Shown: piece by piece, positions 52,149 to 60,919 of the stretch
How positions within the stretch are numbered: the stretch's first letter is position 1
Layout: each line of letters opens with the position of its first letter
Source: Dehalobacter sp. DCM
GTDB taxonomy: Bacteria; Bacillota; Desulfitobacteriia; Desulfitobacteriales; Syntrophobotulaceae
Reading direction: 5' to 3'
DNA: 64,000 nt
Assembly: GCF_024972775.1 (NCBI RefSeq)
Contig: NZ_CP092282.1
Coordinates: 2,969,001 to 3,033,000 of the forward strand
Notes under the pieces: generated by a model
What the model was told of the DNA's origin: nothing
Seen by the model: only the letters and a program-made list of their open reading frames with translations
Database searches by the model: none
Translations under genes and position numbers: made by a program

Positions 52149-55100
52149 TTAATAAGTGGTAAGCCTTTGCTCGTGGTCATCCTGGGCATGGCCTTGGGCA
52201 ATCTTTTTCTCCCTGATCTTCCGCCGCAACTTACTCTCAACCTGTATACCTGGTCCGCCTGGAAGCCGTCGTTCTTCTTCACGGAATATCCGGCTCAAAT
52301 GATGCAGAAGCCTTGTTGCCGCAAGGGAAAGGGAAGGATCACGGAAGGAGTCCTGATGGTCTAAGAAAAATTGCGCATAGACATTTCCTTGCTCAGCGGA
52401 TAAGGTAAGCCAGCGTACAGCAGCTTCCCGGTCACGGGGAACATCTTTACCCAGCAGGCAGAGCTTCCCAAGGGTGTATTGGGCATACTGGTTGCCCTGC
52501 TCCGCAGAGGCGGTCAGCCATTTGATGGCAGTCTCCACATCCTTTGGTACATCCTCGCCCAGCTGGTAGAGCTTGCCGAGCTGGTATTGCGCGTATTGAT
52601 TGTCCTGCTCCGCAGAGACGGTAAACCATCTAACGGCGGTCTTGGCATCCTTGGGAACATATTCGCCCTTGATATAGAGCCGGCCTAATTGATACTGCGC
52701 ATACTGATTGCCTTGCTCCGCTGATTTCAGGAACAGCTCCATTGCCTTTTGGATGTCTCTTGCCACATTCTCGCCGGCGAGATATAGCTTTGCCAGCGCA
52801 TATTGGGCAAACTGGTTGCCGAGCTCAGCTGACTGTGTCAGCCATTTTACTGCGGCTTCTATGTCTTTAGGTACTTCTGTTCCGGTAAGATATAGCTTGC
52901 CAAGGGCATACGCCGAGAAGGAATTATCCTGTGCAGCCGAGAGTGTAAACAGAGCGATGGCTTTCTGAATATCCTTATCTACTTGGATGCCGTCCCGGTA
53001 CAGTTTTCCGAGGGCGTATTGTGCCAGAGCATTGCCATTGTCCGCAGCCTTTGTCAGCCACAGGATAGCCTGTTCAATATTTTCATGACCGCTGTCCGCG
53101 TCCAGATATAACTTACCAAGCATGTATTGGGCGTGTACATTGCCCAGCCGGGCAGCTTTTTCAAAATAGCCGATGGCGGCTTCCGTATCCTTCTCCGTGC
53201 CAGTGCCGGTGTACAGCATCTGACCCAAGCGGTATTGGAGCTTATCGTCGTGGCTCTGTTCCTCCAGTCTCTGAAACCCGAAGAAGGCTTCCTCAAAGTG
53301 CAGTTCAGCTTCTTCAGTATTTCTTACGGTACCTATACCGTCCCAGTACATCTTTGCTAGCTCATAATTGGCATAGGGAACATGCTGTCTTGCAGATCGG
53401 CGGTATAGTTCGAAGGCGGTCTGGTAATCCTGCTCAGCACCCTGCCCCCGGTAGTATAGGCCGGCTAGCGAATACTGCGCGTACTTGTGATTTTTTGAAA
53501 CTGCCGTATCAAACCAGCCGGCCGCTTCCTCATAGTCCTGTGCCGTGCCGAGTCCTGCCGCATGCATTTTGCCGATGCGGTACTCTATGTACCGGTTTTC
53601 TTTTTCTGTTTCGATATCCATAAACGCCGATAAAGCTTTTTCATACCAACAAGAGGCTACATCTGCATCCATCTCCACACCCAACCCATCCGCATACATC
53701 CGGCCGAGGTCGTGCATGGTGAGAGCGTTGCCATCCTCGGCTTCCTCCAGAAACAACAGGAGGGCCTGTTCAAAGTCCGGCTCCGTATCATCGCTGCCAT
53801 AGAGATAGGTTCGAGCTTCTTTATATCGGTCGCTCCATGCAATATGCGGTTTACCGGGTTCTATGCCATCGGAATCAGACGAGGATGCGCAGCCTTGGGC
53901 ATCAGAAAGGTTGTAATCCTGATCTTCCGCTACTTCCTGAAACACAGCTTCCGGCTCTGCCAAGGGCTGTTCCGGCTCGTCATCCCCGGCAGCGGTTTCT
54001 TCCTCGTAGGTTGGTTTAGCGTTTTCATCGCCTTCAAAGGTGAGATGGTGATTGCCGAGGTCTACCGCCTCGGCAATCACCATGTTCTTGATCTGCTTGA
54101 ATTCCTTTTGCTGTGAGAGCGGAATAGGTTCGGGCAGTTTGTCCTTATAGGTACGCAGGACTTCATTTCGCAGCTCATACCACTTGGCATAAGCTGCCGC
54201 GACGCGAGCGTCCTTTGCCAGCTCATCCACAATCTGATTGACCAGTTCCTTCAGCGGGACTTGCAGGTAGCCATATTGCTTTTTCCCTGTGGTATGATTC
54301 AGTTTCTCCGCCAGCCTGGACATCAGATCCTCAATCACCAGGTTCTCACAGGTTCCTGTACGCATCTGTTCCAAAAGCTCCCGCAGGGTATTCCGGCTCT
54401 GCTCTGTCAGCGTGTTGCGCTGGATCGTCTGCTCAGAGTAGATTTGCAGTAAATCCTGCTGAAAGATTTCCCGCGCCAGGCTGCTCCGCATGTTTTCAAT
54501 GGCCTGTTTTGTGACGTAGCCCTTACGGGGATCGACCGAGTAAATGATCATATGGCAGTGCGGGTGATGGCTCTCGTCGTGAAACGCCGCATACCAGCGC
54601 AGGCTTTCCGGCGCGATTTTCATCTGCTCGGCAAATATATTGCGTTGTTGACGGAGGAGGGCTATCCATGCGGAGGCGTTATCGTATCCCAGCCGGGCAG
54701 CGTCCTCTCGCCTCATGGAAATGATGGGCGTCCAGATGTTCCCGGTATGCTCCGCCACTTTTTCGGCTACCTGTGACAGCACCAGCGGCTCATCCTCATC
54801 TGTGAACAGACCGTGGCTGCCCAGCTTTTCGGCACGGGGACGGGTTGCAATGTAGTTGACATAGACCTCCTGATGTGTCAGCTGATCCAGGTTGTGGTCA
54901 ATGGCTGCAGTAATAAATGCCGATGCATTTTCGAGAGTCGGCTTATTTTGATAGTCCTCATATTCAAACAGGCTTTTGGAATCAGGAAAGTGGGTTAGAA
55001 TGTCCCCGATGCGCTCTATCTGCTTTGGAGTAGCGGGTTGGTTCCGTCTGTACTGTGTAAGTTTTTCTACGCCTTCCCGCGTCCCCACATACTCGATCAG

Positions 55101-55160
55101 GTTCTTTACATGCTGCGGATCGTTTTTAATATATCCGCATTTGAAGATAATCCTTGGCAT
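52149..55160 (-). CDS. MobP/MobL-type relaxase fused to Sel1-like repeats
   Basis: 1003 aa. Residues 1-330 are the relaxase: MPRIIFKCGYIKND, a Tyr-bearing segment and the metal-binding HDESHHPHCHMIIYS (residues about 193-207). It nicks and covalently holds the transferred strand at oriT. Residues 370-440 form an acidic linker (EEETAAGDDEPEQPLAEPEAV). Then come 12 Sel1-type units with the pattern LG(K/R)(L/M)Y..G..V (first LGRMYADGLGV, last LGKLCLLGKDV), alpha-helical repeats used for protein contacts. AAGGGTGA precedes the ATG; the RHH gene ends 2 bp before. The fused repeats should recruit a partner such as the coupling protein. Confidence 0.9.
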   Translation of the reverse strand: MPRIIFKCGYIKNDPQHVKNLIEYVGTREGVEKLTQYRRNQPATPKQIERIGDILTHFPDSKSLFEYEDYQNKPTLENASAFITAAIDHNLDQLTHQEVYVNYIATRPRAEKLGSHGLFTDEDEPLVLSQVAEKVAEHTGNIWTPIISMRREDAARLGYDNASAWIALLRQQRNIFAEQMKIAPESLRWYAAFHDESHHPHCHMIIYSVDPRKGYVTKQAIENMRSSLAREIFQQDLLQIYSEQTIQRNTLTEQSRNTLRELLEQMRTGTCENLVIEDLMSRLAEKLNHTTGKKQYGYLQVPLKELVNQIVDELAKDARVAAAYAKWYELRNEVLRTYKDKLPEPIPLSQQKEFKQIKNMVIAEAVDLGNHHLTFEGDENAKPTYEEETAAGDDEPEQPLAEPEAVFQEVAEDQDYNLSDAQGCASSSDSDGIEPGKPHIAWSDRYKEARTYLYGSDDTEPDFEQALLLFLEEAEDGNALTMHDLGRMYADGLGVEMDADVASCWYEKALSAFMDIETEKENRYIEYRIGKMHAAGLGTAQDYEEAAGWFDTAVSKNHKYAQYSLAGLYYRGQGAEQDYQTAFELYRRSARQHVPYANYELAKMYWDGIGTVRNTEEAELHFEEAFFGFQRLEEQSHDDKLQYRLGQMLYTGTGTEKDTEAAIGYFEKAARLGNVHAQYMLGKLYLDADSGHENIEQAILWLTKAADNGNALAQYALGKLYRDGIQVDKDIQKAIALFTLSAAQDNSFSAYALGKLYLTGTEVPKDIEAAVKWLTQSAELGNQFAQYALAKLYLAGENVARDIQKAMELFLKSAEQGNQYAQYQLGRLYIKGEYVPKDAKTAVRWFTVSAEQDNQYAQYQLGKLYQLGEDVPKDVETAIKWLTASAEQGNQYAQYTLGKLCLLGKDVPRDREAAVRWLTLSAEQGNVYAQFFLDHQDSFRDPSLSLAATRLLHHLSRIFREEERRLPGGPGIQVESKLRRKIREKKIAQGHAQDDHEQRLTTY

Positions 55161-55162
55161 GG

Positions 55163-55570
55163 TTAATCACCCTTCTGGAATTTTACGACATCCTCGAAAG
55201 TTACTGAGCCAACCGATTTTTTCACGTCATTCACGCATTTGCCCCGCAGCCGGCGCAGGGTGTTTTCATCCACGTCCGCAGTGTTGGCGAGGATATTCAT
55301 CATCATGGACATTTCAACCGCCAGCTTGAACATCAGCCGGGCCATACGGTTTTCTGATGAGCTGACAATGCCCGACATAGCCGAAGTGATGGCTGTCGGC
55401 AAAAATTTCATACCATCCTCTGCGGAGATATATCCGCTGTAAAAACGGATTGCTTTTTCAATAAACTCACTGCGGCTTTTGCAGTTATCCTTTTCCAGGA
55501 TCGCATCCATACCTTCTATGGTACTGGGATAGAGCCAGAGCGGGATGCGGGTTTTGATTTCTTCACTCAT
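55163..55570 (-). CDS. Ribbon-helix-helix relaxosome accessory protein
   Basis: 135 aa from MSEEIKTRIPLWLYPSTIEGMDAIL; AAGGAGG lies 6 nt before the ATG. The N-terminal RHH (TRIPLWLYPSTIEGMDAILEKDNCKSRSEFIEKAIRFYSGY) should bind DNA; a long amphipathic helix follows (SENRMARLMFKLAVEMSMMMNILANTADV). Directly ahead of the relaxase and next to a repeat-rich non-coding region, the arrangement of MobC-type proteins that bind oriT. Confidence 0.85.
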   Translation of the reverse strand: MSEEIKTRIPLWLYPSTIEGMDAILEKDNCKSRSEFIEKAIRFYSGYISAEDGMKFLPTAITSAMSGIVSSSENRMARLMFKLAVEMSMMMNILANTADVDENTLRRLRGKCVNDVKKSVGSVTFEDVVKFQKGD

Positions 55571-56090
55571 AATTGGCCTCCTTGTCTGAAAAGCTCCGGA
55601 ACCACCTGACGGGTGTACCCCGGAAAAGCCTTTGTTTTCTAGGTCAAGCGGCAGATTGGAGTGGGTTTTGACCACCTAGAAGGTGACCAACACCCTATTT
55701 AGGTGTACCCGCCGAACGTCCCCGACCCGCGTTGCGGGGCGGTGTTTATCGGCAGGTGGGCGCAAAGCGACCACCTGCCTTTAACCAGCATCGTTTTCAT
55801 GCCCATGGTTCACCCCTGGAAGCCAGAATGATGGCTTCCCTCAACCCATCGCACAAAGCCCCAACACGGGGCTTACTTTCTCAGAGGTGTTACTTGCCAT
55901 CCCTGCTGGGAAAATGCGACACAGGGGCGCACAGGCGGCAACACGCGCGAAGCTGGCTGAGAAAGAATGCGCTCCAGTGCATCATGCTGATATTTGTTGA
56001 ACCACAGCTAGATAGATATGCCCATATATGCTCCCCCGTTCTATGTCCCTCTGGGGCCGCAGCGCGAACGGCAGAAAGAAAAAGAAAAAG
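55571..56090. other. Putative origin of transfer with repeats and hairpins
   Basis: 520 bp without a supported gene. The 9-mer GGTGTACCC occurs at 55612-55620 and 55702-55710, each preceded by ACCACCT (55601-55607 and 55671-55677); the second unit also contains CACCT-AGA-AGGTG. Hairpins follow: GGCAGGTGG/CCACCTGCC (55751-55779), GGAAGCCA/TGGCTTCC (55818-55839) and AAGCCCC/GGGGCTT (55856-55874). Repeats near the start of RHH and relaxase genes are typical for oriT. The nick site cannot be located from sequence alone. Confidence 0.6.
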
Positions 56091-56369
56091 CTACATGCCG
56101 ATTGTCTGTGTCGGGCAGTCCAGCGAGGGTTCTGCCGTCAGCAGGTACCAGTTTCCATCGGCCTCATTGAAATTGCAGCTTTCAACGATCTGGTCTTTGA
56201 GTTCCTCCCAAGAGACCGGAATTTCCGTACCACTCACGCCTGCGTGAGCGTATAACTGATCCAACGGTCTGTCAGGCGGGAGGGTGACGTAGCCTCCGGG
56301 AGACATGATCTGGATTACATCGTTCGGATGCTCTTGCCGGAACTGCTCCAGCGTCATCGGTTCTTTCAT
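56091..56369 (-). CDS. Unknown 92-aa element protein
   Basis: No recognised family. LEQFRQEHPNDVIQIMSPGGYVTLPPDRPLDQLYAHAGVSG is followed by WEELKDQIVESCNFNEADGNWYLLT. Acidic, soluble, and overlapping the previous gene by 4 bp. Similar small proteins accompany transfer genes in clostridial elements. Lies immediately on the other side of the putative oriT. Confidence 0.65.
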   Translation of the reverse strand: MKEPMTLEQFRQEHPNDVIQIMSPGGYVTLPPDRPLDQLYAHAGVSGTEIPVSWEELKDQIVESCNFNEADGNWYLLTAEPSLDCPTQTIGM

Positions 56370-56548
56370 ACGTCGGTGCCTCCTTCCTGACTGTCAATAC
56401 CAGCCCTGATTTCAGCTGGTACATGCTTTTCATAAAGAGTCTGCAGCTGAGCTTGCAGCTCGGCCTGCAGTGCTGTGTCATCCATATACTGCCGAATGAT
56501 GCACAGCTTTTCAGTGTTATACCGGATTTGAATGGTATCCAGCTTCAT
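56366..56548 (-). CDS. Small DUF6103-like element protein
   Basis: 60 aa from MKLDTIQIRYNTEKLC; AAAGGAG lies about 10 nt ahead. The pattern [hydrophobic strand]-TEKL-x-x-(I/L)R...LQAQLQTLYEKHVPAEIR is shared with the 119-aa protein at 57847-58206 (TEKLEALRF...LQDFLDKTYEKMVPAQVR), so they are paralogues. Function unknown. It overlaps the next gene by 4 bp. Confidence 0.65.
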   Translation of the reverse strand: MKLDTIQIRYNTEKLCIIRQYMDDTALQAELQAQLQTLYEKHVPAEIRAGIDSQEGGTDV

Positions 56549-56638
56549 GAGCTTCGCGCTCCTTTCCATGTGTTTTTGAGAAAAAATTGCCATGATGGTA
56601 TACTTTCACGACGAATGCCGGGAAGTATACCATCATGG

Positions 56639-56929
56639 TTACAATTCATCCAGTGCATTGATCAGGCTGCTGGGAAGATCGCTCAGTTGAACAGCCCCAT
56701 CCGGTTCCTCCTGTGCGTCCGTTGGAGTCAGTCGTAGCTTTCTTATTTCATCCCTGACTGCTTTTCGAACACACCTTTCCAGATGCTCTGCCTGATTTGC
56801 TGAAAGGATGCAGGTGACTACAAAATCGGAACGCTGTCTGACCGCCTGCTTTAAGAAGAGTGTTTCGGCTTCCCGGTGTCTTGGATTGTCCCTGTCGAAG
56901 GATAAAAAGTAGCGTTTTCGTTCTGCCAT
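56639..56929 (-). CDS. Probable ParR-like partner of the ParM-like protein
   Basis: 96 aa. The start (RKRYFLSFDRDNPRHREAETLFLKQAVRQRSDFVVTCIL) suggests a ribbon-helix-helix-like fold, and the rest is a charged tail ending LPSSLINALDEL. It begins 4 bp after the ParM-like gene. In type II segregation systems a small DNA-binding adaptor (ParR) follows the actin gene in exactly this way. Sequence alone gives no strong match. Confidence 0.55.
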   Translation of the reverse strand: MAERKRYFLSFDRDNPRHREAETLFLKQAVRQRSDFVVTCILSANQAEHLERCVRKAVRDEIRKLRLTPTDAQEEPDGAVQLSDLPSSLINALDEL

Positions 56930-56933
56930 ATCA

Positions 56934-57815
56934 TCACCCCATCAGGAGCTTATACCCGTCTGCGTTGGCAAACCGGTTCAGCACCGCTACCGTATTCAGG
57001 TTATCATCGTACAGCCGGGATTCCAGCAGCTCCGCGCCGCCGCCCGCGAACACCGTTGGCAGCTTCAGATCGAGCCCCCGTTCCCGGAGGGCATTGAACA
57101 GCTCCTTACAATAAGCCGCAACCGTTTGATCCACCACAGCCGCAATCTGCTTGCTGTCGGTGTGCTGAATTTCGCCGCGGATGGCGTCTGTGATGAGTTC
57201 ATCGGACAGCAGGATATCATTTTTCTGGAGCGCATCCTGTATGCGGCTGTACAGAGTGATGGTCCCCATGCGCAGGCTGGCGCAGCTCGACCTGTCCAGC
57301 TTGAAATTGTGGACTGTGAGCACATCCACGGTGTATCCGCCGATATCTACCAGCGTTATGCCCCGGTATTCTGACAGCCGCGGATAATACCGGCACAGTG
57401 CGGCATGCCCCTGGGCGAACACCTTACATTCCGTTATGTGGCAACGGTAGGAGGTGCCCTCGAACATAAACGAGACATTGCTCCGCAGAAAGTACCTGCG
57501 GAAAGCTTCCTTTTGGGTTCCATAACTGTCGATGGGCAGCCCCACGCCCAAGGCAATTTCCGCGTTGGTCGCGCCGGCTTTTTTCATGGCGTCCGCGATG
57601 GCCGGCAGCGTCAGAAGAAACGTATCCGGCTCCTTTGTTTTGTCCTGCTGGAAACGCAGGCGGCGTTCCCCGATGGCGTAATAGTTTCCCTCATAAAAGA
57701 GCTGCATCTCCAGCGTAATGAATTCCTTGTCGCTCACTGCGTAGCCAGAGGCATAGAGCATCCCCTCTGAGGATTTAACGTTGTAGTTTCCATTGTCCAC
57801 TCCGAGCTTGATCAT
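56934..57815 (-). CDS. ParM/Alp-type actin-like segregation ATPase
   Basis: 293 aa from MIKLGVDNGNYNVKS; GGGGGTG is 5-6 nt upstream. Actin-fold motifs: GVDNGNYNVKS (phosphate 1), LVDIGGYTVDVL (phosphate 2), and FAGGGAELL (adenosine). It should polymerise with ATP and push plasmid-like copies apart or stabilise the excised circle of the element. Located between the cell-wall hydrolase group and oriT. Confidence 0.85.
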   Translation of the reverse strand: MIKLGVDNGNYNVKSSEGMLYASGYAVSDKEFITLEMQLFYEGNYYAIGERRLRFQQDKTKEPDTFLLTLPAIADAMKKAGATNAEIALGVGLPIDSYGTQKEAFRRYFLRSNVSFMFEGTSYRCHITECKVFAQGHAALCRYYPRLSEYRGITLVDIGGYTVDVLTVHNFKLDRSSCASLRMGTITLYSRIQDALQKNDILLSDELITDAIRGEIQHTDSKQIAAVVDQTVAAYCKELFNALRERGLDLKLPTVFAGGGAELLESRLYDDNLNTVAVLNRFANADGYKLLMG

Positions 57816-57846
57816 GATTGACACCCCCTTTTTCTTTTTCTGCAGA

Positions 57847-58206
57847 TCACATGTTCATGGTCATGCCCTGGTTTTCCTGCTCGGCGAGACCTTCGGACTC
57901 GGAAGGTGCTTCCGGGACAGAGGCCGGTCCAGGCGCGGCCTGTTCCTTCTGGCGGCGGGCCTGCCGTGCAGGTCGTTCCTTGGAGTTGGCAGGCTGTTCC
58001 GGCACCGGTACCTGCTGTTGCACAGGAGCCTGTTCCGTGCGGCTCTCCACATACTCCCGCACCTGTGCGGGTACCATTTTTTCGTAAGTCTTGTCTAGAA
58101 AATCCTGCAGCTCCTGTTCAATGGTCTGGTCTTTTTTGCCGATAAAAAAGCGGAGAGCTTCCAGCTTCTCCGTAGGGAAGGATACATTCAGTTCAGTCAT
58201 ACTCAT
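57847..58206 (-). CDS. DUF6103-like protein with acidic/proline-rich tail
   Basis: 119 aa; AGGAGG 7 nt ahead. N-terminal domain MTELNVSFPTEKLEALRFFIGKKDQTIEQELQDFLDKTYEKMVPAQVREYVESR is related to the 60-aa protein at 56366-56548. The second half is low in complexity, rich in Pro, Gln, Glu and Ala. It is probably a small structural or DNA-associated protein of the transfer region. Confidence 0.7.
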   Translation of the reverse strand: MSMTELNVSFPTEKLEALRFFIGKKDQTIEQELQDFLDKTYEKMVPAQVREYVESRTEQAPVQQQVPVPEQPANSKERPARQARRQKEQAAPGPASVPEAPSESEGLAEQENQGMTMNM

Positions 58207-58265
58207 ATTTTTTCCTCCTAATTAGATTTAATTATTTGTAGTAATAAAAGAGCCATTTCAAATCG

Positions 58266-59021
58266 TTACTCCATTTTCATCCCGCCGATATATGGAGCAG
58301 GTTCAGTAGATTGTCCCTGAAACTCCATACGCTTTTCCTTTGCCCAATCGGGTAAATTGTTTTCCTTAAGTACCCCGATAAAGTCATGACGGTTCCAACG
58401 GGTTTCTTCTCCGTCACCAAGACAGGTCGCATACACTGCCCGACCGGAGCCGGTCGGTCTACAGCCAAATCCCCCGGTTGCCAGCCAGAGCTGATCCTGC
58501 TGGCTCCAACAGCTTTCCTTGAGACTGTCAGTAGACAGCACCAACACTCTGCCTTCATAGTCTATTTCTCCGGAATCCTGTTCACAGTGCGTGTAGTCAA
58601 ATAGCCCCAGTGCTTGGTATGTGCGGCGGTACTGGTTGATAAAGCCATCTAATACGGCAGGATGGCTGTCTACTACGAAATCAAGATTTCGGCTGTTCCC
58701 TGTAAAACTGTCCATATCCAATGGAATATAAGTTCCTTTTGCCCATAACTTATTGTCATGAGAAAAGCGTCCATCCCATTCCTTCTGCTGCACGGTATTT
58801 GCCAACACCCAATTAACACGTTTAAATCCGTATTCCGCGATGACGCTCTCAGCGCAGCTGGCACTGAGATGCATCCCGTCGAAGTCTCGGCGAATCGCTT
58901 CCTCAATAGCATTTTTGCAGGAGATGTTCTCCCTACGGCTATCCCGCCACAGGGCAAGCTGGTCGAGACGTTTTGCTTCTTCACACGAATATGGATAAAT
59001 ATAAAAAGATTTATCGGTCAT
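58266..59021 (-). CDS. DUF3849-type element protein
   Basis: 251 aa. The N-terminus YPYSCEEAKRLDQLALWRDSRRENISCKNAIEEAIRRDFDGMHLSASCAESVIAEYGFKRVNWVLANT fits DUF3849, a domain regularly encoded in clostridial conjugative elements. The second half has a pattern of acidic and aromatic residues (LWLATGGFGC, NRHDFIG). Function is unknown. Between the 198-aa gene (13 bp) and the DUF6103-like gene. Confidence 0.75.
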   Translation of the reverse strand: MTDKSFYIYPYSCEEAKRLDQLALWRDSRRENISCKNAIEEAIRRDFDGMHLSASCAESVIAEYGFKRVNWVLANTVQQKEWDGRFSHDNKLWAKGTYIPLDMDSFTGNSRNLDFVVDSHPAVLDGFINQYRRTYQALGLFDYTHCEQDSGEIDYEGRVLVLSTDSLKESCWSQQDQLWLATGGFGCRPTGSGRAVYATCLGDGEETRWNRHDFIGVLKENNLPDWAKEKRMEFQGQSTEPAPYIGGMKME

Positions 59022-59034
59022 AAGCCATTCCTCC

Positions 59035-59631
59035 TTAAAATTTCATTGTCATGCCGGATTCCTCCGGTCCCTGCTCGGCCGCACCTTCCTGAATGTTAGG
59101 ACAGTAACCCGAGAACATGACCATGTCGAAGCCGTACTCCATGGGTTCAACCGACGCCATTTCGCATCTTGCTTCTAAAACATTCAACAACATGGAAGTG
59201 ATGTTGCTGGTAGGGTCAAGGGTAACATGATACTTGTCTCTGAGTTCTCCAAAGTGAACGGCCCAGACGCCGCTTCTGGTGTTTTGCGTCCCCTCCCGGA
59301 CGAGCTGATCAGCCAGCTCATTCAGCCGGGCAGTTACAAAGTCTCTCGCTCCCGGCAGGAGGCTGGCATACCTGGCATAGTCGTAACCTTCGCTTTGAAC
59401 TAGGATGCCTTCCGTGCTATTTTCACCGAGCACCAGAAGGCAATGTTGGATGCCGTTTCCATCCTGATACATCCTGTTTTTATTCTCTGCGATGAAATCG
59501 GCATCGCAGATCAGGTTGGAGCGAAAACGGGCATATTCTGTTGCCGGAAGCTCCACGATGTTTTCGATGACACAGTCTCTCGCAGGAAATTCGTTGGTCT
59601 TTCTCTCAAAGACCGCCTTCAAATTCAGCAT
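59035..59631 (-). CDS. Conserved element protein of unknown function (198 aa)
   Basis: No assigned function. Sections like VIENIVELPATEYARFRSNLICDADFIAENKNRMY and HCLLVLGENSTEGILVQSEGYDYARYASLLPGARDFV recur in the transfer regions of clostridial elements, possibly DUF6329-like. No membrane segment. It is read 45 bp after the NlpC/P60 gene, upstream of the DUF3849-type gene. Confidence 0.7.
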   Translation of the reverse strand: MLNLKAVFERKTNEFPARDCVIENIVELPATEYARFRSNLICDADFIAENKNRMYQDGNGIQHCLLVLGENSTEGILVQSEGYDYARYASLLPGARDFVTARLNELADQLVREGTQNTRSGVWAVHFGELRDKYHVTLDPTSNITSMLLNVLEARCEMASVEPMEYGFDMVMFSGYCPNIQEGAAEQGPEESGMTMKF

Positions 59632-59676
59632 GGTTTTCTCCTTTCCGCCTGTCCATCCGACAGGCCATGGTTGATA

Positions 59677-60834
59677 TTATTTGGTTTCATAGCTGATATA
59701 CGGGACCTCCAGCCACGCTTTCCAACCGCGGCCTTCGAGCTTTGTTTTGACGACGCAGTATTTTGTTCCCATCGCTTCGATCACTTCTCCATTGCCGATA
59801 TACACACCGATGTGCCCCGATTTCCAAACGGCCAAGCCCGGCGTGTCAGGCATGGTATCCATGGAGCCTTTGACGGTAGCGGCATTGTACATGCCGTCCG
59901 CGCCCACATCCGGCATGCCGTTGGTTCCATACTCGATTGCCTTGGTGTCCGGGTTATACCAGCCATAGCCTTTGATGAGTCCGACACAGTCCGTTGTCCT
60001 GCCGCCCAGCCAGTTCTCGCGGATGAAATCTTCATAGTCACCCACGCCGTCCGGGTACTGCTTCAGCTTGTATTCAAACAGCGAGTCTGTCAGAACGTCG
60101 CCGTAGGTACCCCATACATACCCCCAGCCGGAGTTAAAGGCATTTTCGGCATAGGTCACCAGATCCAGGTTGTTTTTGGTTTCCGGGTGGAGCAGGGTTA
60201 GTCCGTCTAATGCGGTACCGCCTTTGCCGCCGTATTCAATCTCCCCGGTATACGATCCGGCACCGCCATAGACAATCCTCTGGTAGATCTGCAGTGCGTT
60301 AGCCTTTGACTCCTTCGTGACCGGAATCCCTGACGCTTCGAGATTTGCGTATGCCGTGTCCAGACTGGCTGGGACAGCAACCGTGTGATTCTCGGAATCC
60401 TTTTCATAAGTCACAAAGCAGTTCACGAAGGCACGGGCCTCGGCGTCGGACAGGGAGAGATTTTTCGCGCCGAAATACAGAGAATAAAAAATGGCTTTAA
60501 TGCGGACATTGTCCAGTGTGCCGCCGTTCATCCCGGCCTCCGTGTCAGCTATCGCCTGATCCAGAACAGAAAAGCAACCGCTCATGTCCTCAATGTAGAC
60601 CGTGTATTCGGCAGGGACAGAGGAACCAGCAACGCTGCCATTGAAACACAGGTCAATGGCGGCGTTGTTATGCTGTGATGTGCCGGAGAGTAGGCTGAGT
60701 ATCATGACGATCACGAGAATAAAGGGCGTAAGGATGGCTGCAATCAGGACGCCTACCGCCTTCCATGTTCGCTTGTCGGTAGCGGCGGCGATGGCGGCTT
60801 TCACCGCAAGGGTAATAGTTGCAGGGTCTGCCAC
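59677..60834 (-). CDS. NlpC/P60 cell-wall hydrolase of the transfer apparatus (CwlT/CD1107-like)
   Basis: 385 aa from GTG 60832-60834; AAAGGAGG lies 7 nt ahead. Residues about 25-52 form a membrane helix (VGVLIAAILTPFILVIVMILSLLSG). The middle contains a lysozyme/SLT-like portion (KANALQIYQRIVYGG), and the C-terminus is NlpC/P60: TTDCVGLIKGYGWY with the catalytic Cys, GHIGVYIGNGEVIEA with the His. It opens peptidoglycan for the mating channel. A hairpin GAAACAGG/CCTGTTTC (60856-60896) directly ahead of the ribosome site may control it. Confidence 0.9.
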   Translation of the reverse strand: MADPATITLAVKAAIAAATDKRTWKAVGVLIAAILTPFILVIVMILSLLSGTSQHNNAAIDLCFNGSVAGSSVPAEYTVYIEDMSGCFSVLDQAIADTEAGMNGGTLDNVRIKAIFYSLYFGAKNLSLSDAEARAFVNCFVTYEKDSENHTVAVPASLDTAYANLEASGIPVTKESKANALQIYQRIVYGGAGSYTGEIEYGGKGGTALDGLTLLHPETKNNLDLVTYAENAFNSGWGYVWGTYGDVLTDSLFEYKLKQYPDGVGDYEDFIRENWLGGRTTDCVGLIKGYGWYNPDTKAIEYGTNGMPDVGADGMYNAATVKGSMDTMPDTPGLAVWKSGHIGVYIGNGEVIEAMGTKYCVVKTKLEGRGWKAWLEVPYISYETK

Positions 60835-60919
60835 TGAGTTTCCTCCTTTCAAAACGAAACAGGATGCCTCCGACTAAACGGAAAGCACCCTGTTTCTATG
60901 TACTTCATATTTTGCTGTT

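Noticed and set aside
52149-53700. Repeats in DNA between 52.4 and 53.6 kb taken as a possible repeat array
   Set aside because: The periodicity of about 108 bp comes from the protein's Sel1 repeats (36 residues each) and is coding; the units are diverged, so this is not CRISPR or a tandem DNA array.
53712-54116. Plus-strand frames opposite the Sel1-repeat relaxase
   Set aside because: They mirror the repeated codon pattern of the relaxase and have no independent start signal.
55732-56247. 171-codon plus-strand frame across the putative oriT
   Set aside because: It runs across several perfect hairpins and into the opposite gene at 56091, lacks a ribosome site, and its composition is not protein-like.
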